In this document: positions 49,881 through 61,235 of the stretch, piece by piece
Layout: each line of letters opens with the position of its first letter
Numbering within the stretch: position 1 is the stretch's first letter
Origin: Capitulum mitella
Taxonomy: Eukaryota; Arthropoda; Thecostraca; Pollicipedomorpha; Pollicipedidae
Assembly: GCA_030062745.1 (NCBI GenBank)
Contig: CP099845.1
Location: 16,718,903-16,782,902 of the forward strand
Direction: 5' to 3'
DNA length: 64,000 nucleotides
Notes under the pieces: model-generated
The model's input: the letters and a program-made list of their open reading frames with translations, nothing else
Told to the model about the DNA's origin: nothing
Database searches by the model: none
Position numbers and translations under genes: made by a program

Positions 49881-51129
49881 GCTGTCGCTAAACATCCTGA
49901 ACCTGGGACCCCGGCCTAACTGAGTTCGGCGTGTGAACTGTTCAAAGATGACAGCGCTAACGTCCAGACGGCCGCTCAAATGACAAGCCGAGACGGCAGA
50001 GTACACAGCCCGGAACAGCAAAGTAAACAGCATGGGACAGCAAGTTGTACAGCCTAAAGCAACAAAGTGCACGTACTAATTTTCATTGCGTGCATCGCAT
50101 AGAGCCCGGGGCAAGGACGATCTGTGCGATAATGGTCATCACCTTTGGAATTTCCAGAACAGGTGGGTTTCTCCACCACAGTTCTGACTGGTCGGCTGCG
50201 CATGGGGACGCAAACGCCGGACTCTGTTGGTCAGCGCCTGTGATCTTTCCGAACCTCTGGAGTCGAGCGTTTGGCCCGGCGGCAGAAGGGGTTTCTCATG
50301 TTACCCTCTCCGTGATTGTATGGAAATTCGGTCGCCCTATTCGGTAAACGACCAAAACAGATTTGTCCCGGAACAGGCCTTCGGTGTATTCCGATTGGAG
50401 GATAGCGTGCGTCAGCCCTGATAGGCCCACACGGTGCGATGTCGATTCATGAATCGGAAATACTGTCCTTCTGACTCAGAGGCAGCCGACAGCATCAACG
50501 AAACCCACCTGCTGCCCAGCACATCTAGGGGGCTGAACAGGGGTTTCCGAACGGACATCGAGGGAGCCCGTCCGCGGCGGCTGAGCACGCCCGCAGCGTT
50601 CGCAGCTCGCTGCAGCCAGATGGTAATCATTGCTCGCTATTCGTTTAGTTTGCATGCAGCAATGATGACGCACGAAGCGTGCATCCCGCGGTGCGGACGC
50701 ACCGGCCGGCGGCGACCGGCGAGGTGCAGCCGTCAACAGCGGGGCTACGGGTCAACTCCCGCCCGCCAACTGGGGACACTCCAGCGGAGGGGGCAGGTGC
50801 CGCGTACTGTTTGCAAGGATTGCTGGCAATGCATGCTGTTCATGTACAAGAATAGCGTTTTATTGCGTCAACCGAAATTTCGCTTAATGTAAATGTAACA
50901 GTGCTGTCATTTCGCTGCTTCTTTAGCACTGAAATACGGTAATGGGAGATGAGCAGCTCCGGTTTCAACAGAGAACTGCCTCAACTGAAAATGACATTCA
51001 GCAGTTAAATGTGCCGTCACAAGCTGTGACCTAACGCACTATCTGCACGGCTGGAGCGTAGATGGGGATGGGAGGCGGGGACAGCCGCGGGGGAGACGGA
51101 GGGGGAGGGGGCACCGCCGTGGTACGTAC
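49881..51129. other. Non-coding; would be intron 1 of the minus-strand gene model
   Basis: Mixed sequence without recognised exons. If the exon at 51130-51233 is real, this is the 5' part of its first intron. The frames seen here (up to 152 aa) lack domain signals. Confidence 0.4.
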
Positions 51130-51233
51130 CGGTAGTACTGGAATCCTTGCGCCATGTGCAGATCCATGGGCATGTGCGAGTGCGGATGGAGCGAATGGTG
51201 TCCGCCAGGGAAGCCGTCTCCCGGCTGCATCAT
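51130..51233 (-). CDS. Candidate first coding exon, unknown protein (partial)
   Basis: Read on the minus strand, the ATG at 51233 lies in a good context (GGCGCCATGATG). It opens 34 codons plus two bases ending in a strong splice donor, CG|GTACGT, with the intron starting at 51129. The peptide begins MMQPGDGFPGGHHSLHPHSH and continues MPMDLHMAQGFQYY plus a split Arg codon. It is rich in His, Met and Pro/Gly. Such low-complexity N-termini are common in animal transcription factors, but I do not recognise this family and assign no function. No signal peptide or membrane segment is visible. The next exon must start in the matching phase at lower coordinates. I could not find it in this window, so the intron is long or the gene continues past the left edge. 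Chance is the alternative: the frame is short and lies in GC-rich DNA. Confidence 0.4.
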
Positions 51234-51440
51234 GGCGCCGCGCCGCGAGACACGAGTCCGAGAGAGAGAGAGACACTGACGGCGCGCCGCTCACCCCCAC
51301 GCCATCTATCCCCAACTAGAGTGAGACGGCGCCGCCCGCGCCCATGCCGGCCGCCCGCCCGGCATCGACTTTCTACGGCCGGGCCATGCGGCCGACGACC
51401 AATGGGCGTCCAGCGCTCCGGCCGGGGGCGGGGCTTCCAA
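51234..51440 (-). promoter_or_regulatory. Putative promoter/5' UTR of the candidate exon
   Basis: On the minus strand upstream of the ATG lie a (GA)n/CT tract (51259-51272), an arthropod-like initiator TCAGT (51279-51275, possible start near 51277, giving a 5' UTR of about 44 nt), a CCAAT box (51399-51403) and a GC box, GGGGGCGGGGC (about 51424-51434). The whole is CpG-rich. Spacing of CCAAT and GC boxes some 120-160 bp upstream of the candidate start fits a typical animal proximal promoter. No TATA box was seen. Confidence 0.4.
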
Positions 51441-54129
51441 CACAGGTAGCCACTCACAGGTGCTAAAGGCCTTTCCAAAAACTAATATTGGAGGGTGATT
51501 GTGAAAAAATGAGCGCGGCGCGCGGCAGCAGGTGGGGATTAATGAGCGGCCCGGCGCTGCCCAATCTGGACCGGCCGAGGCGGCGGTGCGCGCGCGCGCG
51601 GCGCGGAGCGGCGCGGCTCGGCGATGTGCGGCCGATACCGGCGGCCGGCCGGCGCCGATGGCCGCCCAGTAACGAGACCGATGATGGATGAAGCGGAGCG
51701 GCGGCCGGCTGGTCGCCGCCGCGGGCAGTCGGCAGGACACGGCTCGACAACTAATGGCCCGAATAATGACTGGTCCTGCCGGCTATCTGCCGGCCAGGCT
51801 TTATCTCCCGGGCCCGGCCTCACGCCAGCGTAATGACGCTCTCCTGGCTCCGCTCGAACTCAGAAGTGGGCCCGTTTTCTCGGACATGGGAGCACGTTTT
51901 ACGCACTGGAGGATGACGGCTCCTGTGCTCTGCCTGGTGTCACGCACCTGCCACAATGACTGTCTATGAATACCCAGAGAAAGGCAAAAATACCTAGAGC
52001 GTGCAAAACACTGCATCAGACGGAGAATCCTTTCCGTGTTAAATACAAAATATGCCGGACCCACCGATGCACGCTACCTGCTAGGGGTCAAATGAATTAC
52101 TAAGGTCAGCTTTGGTCTTCGACTAATTCCAGTCATTGCTCCGCTTTTGGGAAAAAACGCGCCACGTCTGCTTTAACTTTAAAGTTAGACGCTCTGCGAG
52201 CCTCGCAGTTTTAGCCCACTGTCCGTAAATTAGAGGTTAAATTTTCCGGTCACGTCAGTCAATGACATAGACGCCTTGATGCATGTTCTATTTGCGGTTT
52301 GTATGCCACTTATTGTCCGAACTGCGGAATTAATTCATTTTTCATTTGTCTTCTGGTCGTCTAAAGGAAAACTTTCCATCAAAATCAACTTGTTCATAAC
52401 CAGATTCGGCTGGTTCGAACATCACCGATATCAGACACTTTTCATTACCCAGTTTGTTGAGAAATACTTAGCAAATGAAAATTGTTAACAAAAAATACAT
52501 TCTGATATTATCCACTGCTGTGCCAGATCACATATAGATCTCCTGTTAACGTCCACTGGTTTACGCCGTGTAACGGGCTCACGCAACAACGGACAATAAG
52601 TAGGGCGCCGATGAATAAGGCACGGGAAGAATTCCAGGGACATCGCCTTAAAGCTACACAAATACAGAGGCTGGAAACATTATCTATACCAGAAAACTAT
52701 TTCTAAGATTGCGTGCCACAACTCAGTTGTTCCATCCCAAAACAATTGTTAATGGTGGAGCATTTCTTTTGACGCAGCTGCAAATATTACGCCAGGCTGC
52801 TAATATTCTAAAAGGGACATTGCGTCCCTCTACCCACATCCATGGATGAAACAGGATCGATACGAGCGAGTTTCTGTTGCCTCCGTTGTCCACCCAATGT
52901 TCTCGGTAAATTTATCATATTGGCCCGGAATCATTTCTAATTACCCGGCACACCTCAGAACACCAACACCAGTCTTCAGCTGAGTATGACCGACTTAGGG
53001 CATTCCAAGTTTCACTTCTTCAAGAACACACAGGCTTGTGCAAGAACTATGAACGAAGAACTATGAGCATATCAAGAGTAAGGGAAACAAAGGTAATTGC
53101 GAAAATAGCATCGAATTGGCATCAGGTTAAAAAGACGTCTCCTTCGCATCAAAGTATTTCCGTATCACATGTAGTGCATCTCATACTAATCCTAGACACA
53201 CATAACCGGTCGCGTACCTAACATATTACTTGAAAATTACCTCTGGGCCTTCAACTTTTATTAGGTACGTCAAAAAAACATAAAGATGCAAATGTTATCT
53301 TTGTACCTAGCCTGCGTATACCTTGATAAATGCCTTTGCATTTGCCCTTGCAACATTTGCATGTGGTTTTTACGTCTGTTGAGTCGACGTCTATGTATTG
53401 TTCAACGATCGAAATCGGCAAACTTCGATGAATATCTCCGCCGATATGCAAAAAATTACGAGCAACATTTCTTTGCTCGTGGAAGGGAATGTTTCTCGGG
53501 ACCAGAACTGCTGCTTTTCATGGCTTCGTCTGACAAGGTTGCTGACAGGTATGCGTTTTGCAAATTTCTGGACTGATGGAATCTATCGCAGTAGAATAGA
53601 GGTGGGTCAGACCTGCTTGCATTGACCAAATACTGTACCTGAAACCCCGTCACATGCTGGACATTGCAACGCATGCATTTACCTCAGTGCCATTGTTCTG
53701 CCAAGTCGGTACGCTCCTAGCACGCCGCACAAAATTGCCCATCGGCGAAGAATCTGACAAAATGGAGATGATCAAATACTGGAATACTAGATTTCGCATA
53801 ACAGTCTAAAACCCGGCCTGTCTCGTGCCAGCAAACCGGTTGCACTATCATTGTCATGCAAACTAGCCGCATAATCCAGCCGTATTAAACCACGTTCGAG
53901 CATAAAAACGCGGCTGGTCGCGGTGGCGGTGCGCGGCCGCTCTCGGTCGCAGCACGAGCGTGGCCCGCCGTCAGGCGACCTCCTGTCAAAATGCCCCCCC
54001 CCCCGTCTGGTCTGGCACGCCGTCTGCGCGCCGCTCGCCCCAGCGGCAGCAGCATTAACAACAGGCGACAATGCCTTCGGACAGTGCGCGGCTCATCGTC
54101 CTGCTGCTGTGGCGGCACCCACTGCCGCC
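51441..54129. other. Non-coding; CpG-rich to about 51840, then AT-rich
   Basis: GC-rich with GGCCGGCC near 51641 and alternating CGCGCGCG near 51590. 51850-53890 is AT-rich and unremarkable apart from POU octamers at 53286-53293 and 53355-53362. CpG-rich again from 53900 with a C run near 53994. Confidence 0.45.
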
Positions 54130-54590
54130 GATCCCACTGCACACGGCCGTTCCGGCAGAATATTCAGCCTCCCTGTCAGCCTTCCTCGGGCTGTACTGTA
54201 CACGGCCGTACCGGCAGAATATTCAGCCTCCCTGTCAGCCTCCACACGGGCTGTACTGTACACGGCCGTACCGGCAGAATATTCAGCCTCCTTCATACTG
54301 TGCTGTACACAGCCGTACCCGCAGAATATTCAGCCTCCCACGGACTGTACTATACACGGCCGTACCGGCAGAATATTCAGCCTCTCTTTCAGCCTCCCTC
54401 GGGCTGTACTGTACACGGCCGTACCGGCAGAATATTCAGCCTCCTTCAGACTGTGCTACTCACAGCCGTACCCGCAGAATATTCAGCCTCTCGCGGACTG
54501 TACTGCACATGGCCTACCGGCAGAATATTCAGCCTTCCACGGACTGTACTGTACACGGCCTACCGGTGAAACATTCAGCCTCCCACGGGC
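54130..54590. repeat. 59/47-bp minisatellite, about 9 copies
   Basis: CAGAATATTCAGCCTCC lies at 54156, 54215, 54275, 54322, 54369, 54428, 54475 and 54521 (steps 59, 60, 47, 47, 59, 47, 46). The short form lacks a 12-bp TCAGCCTCC-type step. Most units contain GTACACGGCCGTAC, a near-palindrome centred on CGGCCG. The open frames on the plus strand (up to 264 aa) are read-through. Confidence 0.95.
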
Positions 54591-55364
54591 AGCCACGGGC
54601 ATTGACTGCTGCAGGCTCTTCGTTGCACGCTCAAGGCACTTTTCTGGAAGTAACCAGTCATCCATCACAATTTACACGTTATTACATGACTTCAATGAAC
54701 TGTTGCGTTACCGCTAAATAGGTCATTTGCCGTCTAATTCTATTCATTAGGGTTCATTGTTTTTTTTCAGGTCTTCTTCCAGCAATATGCTAACAGTGGT
54801 AGCGTCTTAACGCATTACATAGTCTCCATTATGGCCGCTTGGTAATTATGGCGACCAGCGGCGACGAGAGCCGAGGAAGCACGGCGACCAGCGGCGTTCC
54901 TGGGAAGCTAAACAATGAAGGCGTCGGAGGGGGGTTGCGGCGGTTCTGCCGTGCGCGCCTGGCGCCGGCCGTCTGCCGGGAAGTGAGCGGGCTGAGCGGT
55001 GGCGGCGGACGGCGCTGTGTCGGCAGCCGCCGCGCTCGTTTCGCTGTGATTACCGTCTGTCGGAGATGCCGATCAGTCTGTCGGCAGTCGGCCGATCGGC
55101 CGGGGCGGAGCCGTCAGATACAATCGCAGTGCGCGACGATTGCTCAACGACTGCTCGGGATCTACTTCCCTTTCTCTCACGCCGTCCGCGGCCAATATCC
55201 GCAGACGAATTCATTATCAGTCTATTCAAAGTTCACAGGTTTGCGATGTGCAAAGGCTGTTTCTGCAGTAACCGTGTCTTTTTGGGACCGTGCGCGGTAT
55301 TATCCATTCCTATTTGGACCTCAGTCAGTCGGCATCGACAAACGCTGGGTACCGTTGAGCCCGC

Positions 55365-55580
55365 ACCAGTGTCTGCCTTCCAGCCGCGAGCCCGTGTTTG
55401 CCCTCCAGCTCCAGAGCCCTTGTCTGCCATTTGTCTTTCGAGCCCCTGTCAGAGGCCCGTTTGGTATGACCGTATCTGCCCACGTTCCCAGAGCCAGGCT
55501 TGTGTCTGCACTCGTGACTGCCCCGCGCTCAGCAGGCATCCCGGGACCAGGCCTGTGTTTGCGCTCCTGACTGCCCCGCT
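55365..55580. repeat. Degenerate repeat with GAGCCC..TGTCTGCC core
   Basis: Strings like GTGTCTGCC, GTGTTTGCC, TTGTCTGCC and GTATCTGCC, each followed within 20-40 bp by CCAG or GAGCCC, recur irregularly. This suggests an old minisatellite. Weak evidence. Confidence 0.45.
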
Positions 55581-55590
55581 GTCACGTGAC
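55581..55590. promoter_or_regulatory. GTCACGTGAC palindrome
   Basis: Second perfect copy of the 10-bp extended E-box also found at 46234. Confidence 0.35.
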
Positions 55591-56134
55591 GGCACTACCA
55601 CGGTCCCGACCACTCTTCCTTTCGCCCCTGGGAACCCCTCTGAGTCCTCCATGGCCGCGGGAATCTTCCGTCGATACCCTCATTCCCAGGAGCTCCGTCT
55701 CAGTCTTCTCCCAGTCCCGGTGAGACTGAGAGAGGTGGGACGGCTCTCAATGTCTGGTCGTGGTGAAGCTGACCGCTGTTCCGGTGAGCTGGCTCTCGGT
55801 GTCTGCCTGTGACCATTGTTTCGGCCGTGGCGGGCTCTCGGCTCCGGGCCGGCTCGGCCGGTGGCCTGTAATTGCTGGCCGACACCGGTGGTTTCGGCGT
55901 GGCGCCGTGTAATTTTGGCGCGCGGCATTTCCAGAAGCGCGTCTGGGCCCGGCCGGCCGTCCGGTTAACCCGTTCGTCGGCCGAGTGACGGCCGAGCCGC
56001 TAATGACTGCTAATGCGGGCCGCGCCTCGCCCCGCCTGACGGCCGGCCGCCGTAAACGCCGCACAATTACCCGCCCGATTGACACAGAAATTCGACCTGC
56101 CGATCGCGGCCGCCACGGGAGCCGAGCAGCGGTG

Positions 56135-56323
56135 GACAGGGCCGAGCGGTGGGACTCAACGGACGGTCGGAGGAGGGTGGAGGACGAGTCTGGATGGTGG
56201 GACTCGGTGAACGGGTGGAAGGGAGTGGAAGACAAGGCTGGAAGGTGCGACTCAGGGGAGGTGGAGGAAGTGGACGACAGGGCTGGATGGTGGGTGTCTG
56301 TGAACAGGTGGAGGGGAAAGGCA
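56135..56323 (+). repeat. 48-bp in-frame repeat, four copies, Trp-rich translation
   Basis: Copies of 48, 48, 45 and 48 bp start at 56135, 56183, 56231 and 56276. In the plus frame (164-codon frame 55985-56479) they read DRAERWDSTDGRRRVE, DESGWWDSVNGWKGVE, DKAGRCDSGEVEEVD and DRAGWWVSVNRWRGKA. The one length change is a whole codon. It could be an expressed repeat or chance. The surrounding frame has no recognised domain, and the strand is simply G-rich. Confidence 0.8.
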
Positions 56324-57108
56324 TACAAAGGTGCGTCGGCGGTGAGCGCAGGTTCGGTCCAGACTATTGTCTTTCAGATGAGCCGTAACTGGTCTGCCGT
56401 CCAAGAACTGATGCAAGAGCAGAAAATCCCTTTTTATGATCTCGAAATGACAGGTTTCTCCATCGCTTCTTTCGCCTAAGTGTGTTTCAGCATACAGGTT
56501 TAAATATTTTTGTAAACATTTGACAGATTTAAAGCCTGTACTCATGCGTACTGAAAAATGTTTCATTCTTGTCTCTTCTTAACTTGATCTCTGATTACTC
56601 TTGCTTGTGAGAGCATATCTCCAGGGAAAGACAAAATGAGATGACTGTCTTAACTTGCTTGATCGATATGGGATGTGTATCAGCTGCACTGACTTGCGGG
56701 TTATTACAATGAGCAGCGATTATACAAAAAACATTGCTGGCCGAAGACCCAAGTTAAAATAAAGACTCATTATCGCCCATCAGTCTTTATATATTTCTTT
56801 TGTCGCCAATGGATAAATGCCCCAATGGAAAAATATGCAGGACTTCCACGACGTCGTCTTAGATGTCTGATTATAAGATCCACCAGACGGCGTCTTCCGT
56901 CTTCCGTCTTTTGCGCAGGCAAGCGATACGCGAGTGGGAGCTGCCTGTTAAGGATCATAAGCCCTCCATGTCCTTCAAGCACCCGCCAGCGGTGCAGTCT
57001 CCGTATCGGGTCGTACACCGCTTTATTTAAGACAGGAACCGCAGAGCGCAACCCAGTAAACGTCATGCGCAGTCCTGCGAAAGTAGTTCCTAGCCGGAGT
57101 AGTTAAAC
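56324..57108. other. Non-coding unique sequence
   Basis: AT-rich to about 56820, then mixed. No gene is recognised. Confidence 0.5.
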
Positions 57109-57720
57109 TGGCCGATGGCACGTGACTAGCCTGCGTCGGCCAGACCCCACTGCTCTCGGGCCACGTGACGAGCCTGCTGGCTCCGAGTGGTGCACTTGGT
57201 TCCGGGTGCCGCGAGAGGAACGTCCGCCGCCGTCCCCCTCCCCCTCCCGTGCGGCCACGCGCCTAACGTGACCTGCGTCCGCTGCAACGCCACGCCGGCT
57301 GCGCGCACCACGTGACGCCTCTCTCGCAGGCGTGCGTGACTGGGCGCCGGCCAGCGCCCGGCGGCCGCGGCGACGCGACGCGGCACCCATGGCGAGCCAT
57401 AAACAAGGCGTCCGACCTTGGCCGCTCACAGCTGCTGCGGCCTCCATTGAGCGGCCGGCTAATCGGCACCCCAATCACGTCATCTGGGTAAAGCGGCTCG
57501 CATACGTGCCCCTGCGGCCGGCCCCCATTCGACCGCCGCCGCCGCCGCCGGCCCGGTACGTGCGCTGGGCGGCGCGGCGGCGGCGGCGGCGGCGCGAGCG
57601 GAGGCAGGCCTGGTTGCCGATGCAGGTCAGGTCCGGCACCGGCTGCCCGCTCCTGGGAAAGTCATGTCCGACGGCGGAGTGGTCGGACGCGACACCGCAC
57701 TCCAGCTGGGGGGGGGGGGA
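57109..57720. other. CpG-rich block, promoter-like
   Basis: GC-rich with GCC/CGG trinucleotide runs (57536-57550, 57571-57595) and a G run near 57711. It contains three CACGTGAC sites in its first 200 bp. ATGGCGAGCCATAAACAAGG starts at 57389, but its frame shows no domain. A promoter for an unseen gene is possible. Confidence 0.4.
57119..57314. promoter_or_regulatory. Cluster of three CACGTGAC E-boxes
   Basis: CACGTGAC occurs at 57119-57126, 57162-57169 and 57307-57314, all in the same orientation. bHLH-zip factors of the USF/MITF/TFEB and MYC/MAX groups recognise CACGTG. Clustering within 200 bp of CpG-rich DNA makes regulatory use plausible. Confidence 0.4.
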
Positions 57721-59387
57721 CAGCTTCCTGTTGAGATCCTCCCGGATGTTTGAAGAACGTGGGACCATGGAAACCCTGTTCTGAGCCACCAGTAAGCCAT
57801 AACAAGTTATACCATTGCTCTGCATCACTGTAACTTTAACATTAGCTCTAAATATAAAATTCTTTCAGTTTCATCGTCTCATATTCAAACCTCCGTTCTT
57901 TGCAGAGTTCAGTGTCTCACTCGGAGCAGATTTTCGAGAACTGATTGTTCGTCATTGGCTTTTAAGCTGTATTTAAAGTACGTTGTTTGTGCTTACCAGA
58001 TGAGGCGTGATGCGTGAATTCGTAATGTGGTACCAAGTTGGGGAAGACCGGGCTACATGATACAGAGATAGACTGACGCAACGACCGTTCCCCCCAAAGT
58101 GAGGCTCGCGTTGCCGTGAAATCTAGACATGTTCTTTCTGACGTCGTCTCCATCCTGTGACGGTCGTTTAACGCACGGTCGGCGTATAATCACGGAGAGG
58201 AGAGGAGCGGTTAAAATTCCGAAGGCGAAATAAATTTATAATCTTACATTAATGCTTAAAATCTTTAGATGCCTTTCCATCGTTGGCCTGCCAATATGTT
58301 TATTTATTTATTTATTTATTTATCTGTAGATTACTTACTTCAGTCCTTTCTCTCGGTAATTTCGATTATTTAGACGTCTGGCGCGATAACATGAACGCCA
58401 TGTTGCGCCTCGCGTTCGGACAGGCAGCAGAAGGCGCATGGGAGCCAATTTTGTATCTGTATCAACCTCGGATTCGATGCTTTGGATCTCAACTAATGCA
58501 TCTTTACGAACCCTAGTCTTTCTGGCTGAGCCATCGCTACCATCTGCAGCTTGGAAGAGAGGAGCTCAGAGAATCATAGATTCTACACAGGAGTATAAAT
58601 ATCTTCGAAATTGAAATCCATTGCAAAATTGTCTATGACAGTTATTCATGATACAAAAGTTGTGGAGCACCATCTAATGTTTCGCTGTTCTCACCAAACT
58701 CTCTAGACCCTAACTGTAATGGTCTAATGCGAAAACGACGTAAACGTCTGCCATGGACTAATTTGGATGTTGTTGTCGATTGGAATGACGTACGTTGGGC
58801 AGTAATGAATACCAGACTTTGGCTCGTTATACCTCTGAAAGAATGAACGCTGTTCACAAATTAAGCGTTTTGGAACTTTGCTTGACTTCTGAAACAATAT
58901 AAAAAGGAACTAAGACCCGTTGCTCACTATATAATGCCGGGATTTGGGATTTTCTTTATGTGACTGCCTATGCATAACCCTTAAAAAGAAACTTTGCTTG
59001 CACAAGTGACGACACGTTTTTCAAGTGCGTTGCTCTGTGTTGCTCTCACATTTACCTCAGCTTTGGTATGGTTATATTTGTCAGGTTTTACGCCTTACCA
59101 AGGCACCGGTTTAATTTCTTTAACATTAATAATTTCTGCATGGAGGCCATTGTATCAGTTTAACCCTTCGTCTGTGATAACCTACCCCAGCCTTGGGACA
59201 ACACGATACAAGTGGTGATGCGTCGCACTTCGCTTTCTACAAGAGGACAGTCATAGCACGGTCGAGTTTTCGGTTCACTTTGACCCAGGCCTCGCTCGCT
59301 GTTCTGTCTGAGCGCGGTCCGCCCCGCGAGCCACTGGCACCTGCAGAACGCAGGTCAGTGCTGAAACGAGTCTCCATTCGGACCCTG
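57721..59387. other. Non-coding, AT-rich, with a TTTA microsatellite
   Basis: Mostly AT-rich unique sequence. A TTTA tetranucleotide run of about 25 bases lies at 58299-58323. No exon is recognised. Confidence 0.55.
58299..58323. repeat. (TTTA)n microsatellite
   Basis: About six uninterrupted TTTA units. Confidence 0.95.
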
Positions 59388-59684
59388 CTCCACAGCGCCG
59401 TATCGACTGACGTGCTCCACAGCGCCGTATTGACTGACGTGTTCCACAGCACCGTATTGACTGACGTGTTCCACAGCACCGTATTGACTGACGTGCTCCA
59501 CAGCGCCGCATCGACTGACGTGCTCCACAGCACCGTATCGACTGGCGTGTTCCACAGCGCCGTATCGACTGACGTGCTCCACAGCACCGTATCGACTGAC
59601 GTGCTCCACAGCGCCGTATCGACTGACGTGCTCCACAGCACCGTATCGACTGACGTGTTCCACAGCGCCGTATCGACTGACGTT
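59388..59684. repeat. 27-bp minisatellite, 11 copies
   Basis: CTCCACAGCGCCGTATCGAC (or TTCCACAGCACCGTATTGAC) begins every 27 bp from 59388 to 59658. The last base before the next sequence is 59684. The period is nine codons. A 181-codon plus frame (59193-59738) reads LHSAVSTDV-type nonapeptides, and minus frames read WSTSVDTAL or HVSRYGAVE. Variation (L/F, A/T, S/L) recurs at fixed positions and changes residues in every frame. Confidence 0.97.
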
Positions 59685-61235
59685 CTCCTGGCCAGAGGTG
59701 CGCATTACGGTGACCACGATGACACTGACATTCTTTAGCACCACCGGTGAACACTTACTGCACTCCGGGTATAACACTGTTGACTCTACGTGCCAATTAT
59801 GACGGTAGCCTTTCTCGCACTAGTTCTCGATGTCTGCGTCCCCTTCCCACATTGTCAGACGTCCCGCCTCTTCGCCTCCCATTGCCGCGTTCATCTGTGC
59901 CGAACTGTTTGCTGCGCCAGCCCAAGCTGCGCCCCGTCGACCTCCATCTGACGCTGCGCCCGCGGCACGTTGGCTTTACCCTGTCGTCAGCGTTACGCAG
60001 CTCTTCTGTCAGCAGCACTCGCACCAAAACGACGGATTCCTCTTCGTGCCATACAACCATATAAGAATCTAAATGCAGAAGTATGCAAAACTACATCAAA
60101 TGTTAGACGGACATGTATGAAACGATGTAAAGGACAACCGCGCGGATGATTACAACTCTCCAAGTTACTCAGCATAAAAGGAAGCGCTAAGCGTACTAAA
60201 CCTCAGAAATTCAGCAAATTCTGGAAACTTCAGATGCTTTTACCTCAAACAGCGTGCCCAGCGTTCAGTTACTTTCACGTCTTTTCGTAAATCTCAGCAA
60301 AGTTCATCACCGAAACGAACAAGCAGCCCTCGAATTTACGAATGGCCTCCGCACATGCCGTCATATCTGACAGCCTCTGCTGTCACCTCAGTCGAACTGC
60401 AGGCACCCAGAGAAGCTTTCAGGTGCGTGTGGCGTTGCAGAGATCGCTTTGTCTGAGACTTTTGCACACTGACTGCATACAGTGCGCACACACTTCTAGC
60501 AACAAGTGGAAATTTTACGTCCGTAGTCCTCACAGTTTTACCCTGAAAGACATCACAAAATGGCATGGATCGACGGATGAAATACAACGAATATTGAAAC
60601 TGCCAACGGGAAAAAGCCTTTGTCATTAACCAAGCACAAACAAAGACTACCAGATTTCCCGATGCAGGAATCTGAATACTTTGATCTCTCAGCTTCGTGT
60701 TCCCCGAGGTACTAGGGACTGAACAGTTACTTCGTATGCGACGTTGCCACAGGAAACACAGAGCCAGGTCGATTCGATTTCAAGCGTTTCCACTAACTCT
60801 CTCCCCTGCTCAGTCACTTGATTTTCCCTCGACTAGAGCAGAGGGGGTCTGGTGACTCCACTGTGGGGCCTAGCCCCTTCCTCCTGTTAATAAGTTGGAC
60901 GAGGGCCCTGCTGTATATTGCATGACTATTACTGATTACTACATCCTTGTAAATAATTTGCTCTTTCAATTGTAAGGTTGCCTTGGCAGCTAAAATACTC
61001 TATGAATATAAAATGTACTTCATCGCCAAGTTCACAGGGAGGCATACGCCATTGTTTTATGGTTCTAATACAACTGATTGGTTTTACACCTAACGGCCAC
61101 GAATCTGACTCAATGTCATCAAAACTGTAATGACGTTGACTGACATAAGGAAGAACGGAGTAACGCATAGGCACCTGGACGAAGCGCACGATGCTGGCTG
61201 TAGTCTTGCTTATACACTATTGACATCTGGTGTGC
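59685..61235. other. Non-coding unique sequence
   Basis: Mixed to AT-rich. The segment at 59820-60050 is moderately CpG-rich. No gene or RNA is recognised. Confidence 0.5.

Larger units (their letters stand above)
54591..56134. other. Non-coding; CpG-rich at 54840-55130 and 55800-56130
   Basis: Mixed sequence with two GC-rich parts. Frames of 243-248 aa overlap here in two plus phases. Their composition (Arg/Pro/Ser/Cys) and mutual overlap argue against coding. Confidence 0.4.

Noticed and set aside
59193..59738. 181-aa nonapeptide-repeat protein
   Set aside because: Two minus frames over the same array are also open, and no domain or splice context supports coding. Kept only as a repeat.
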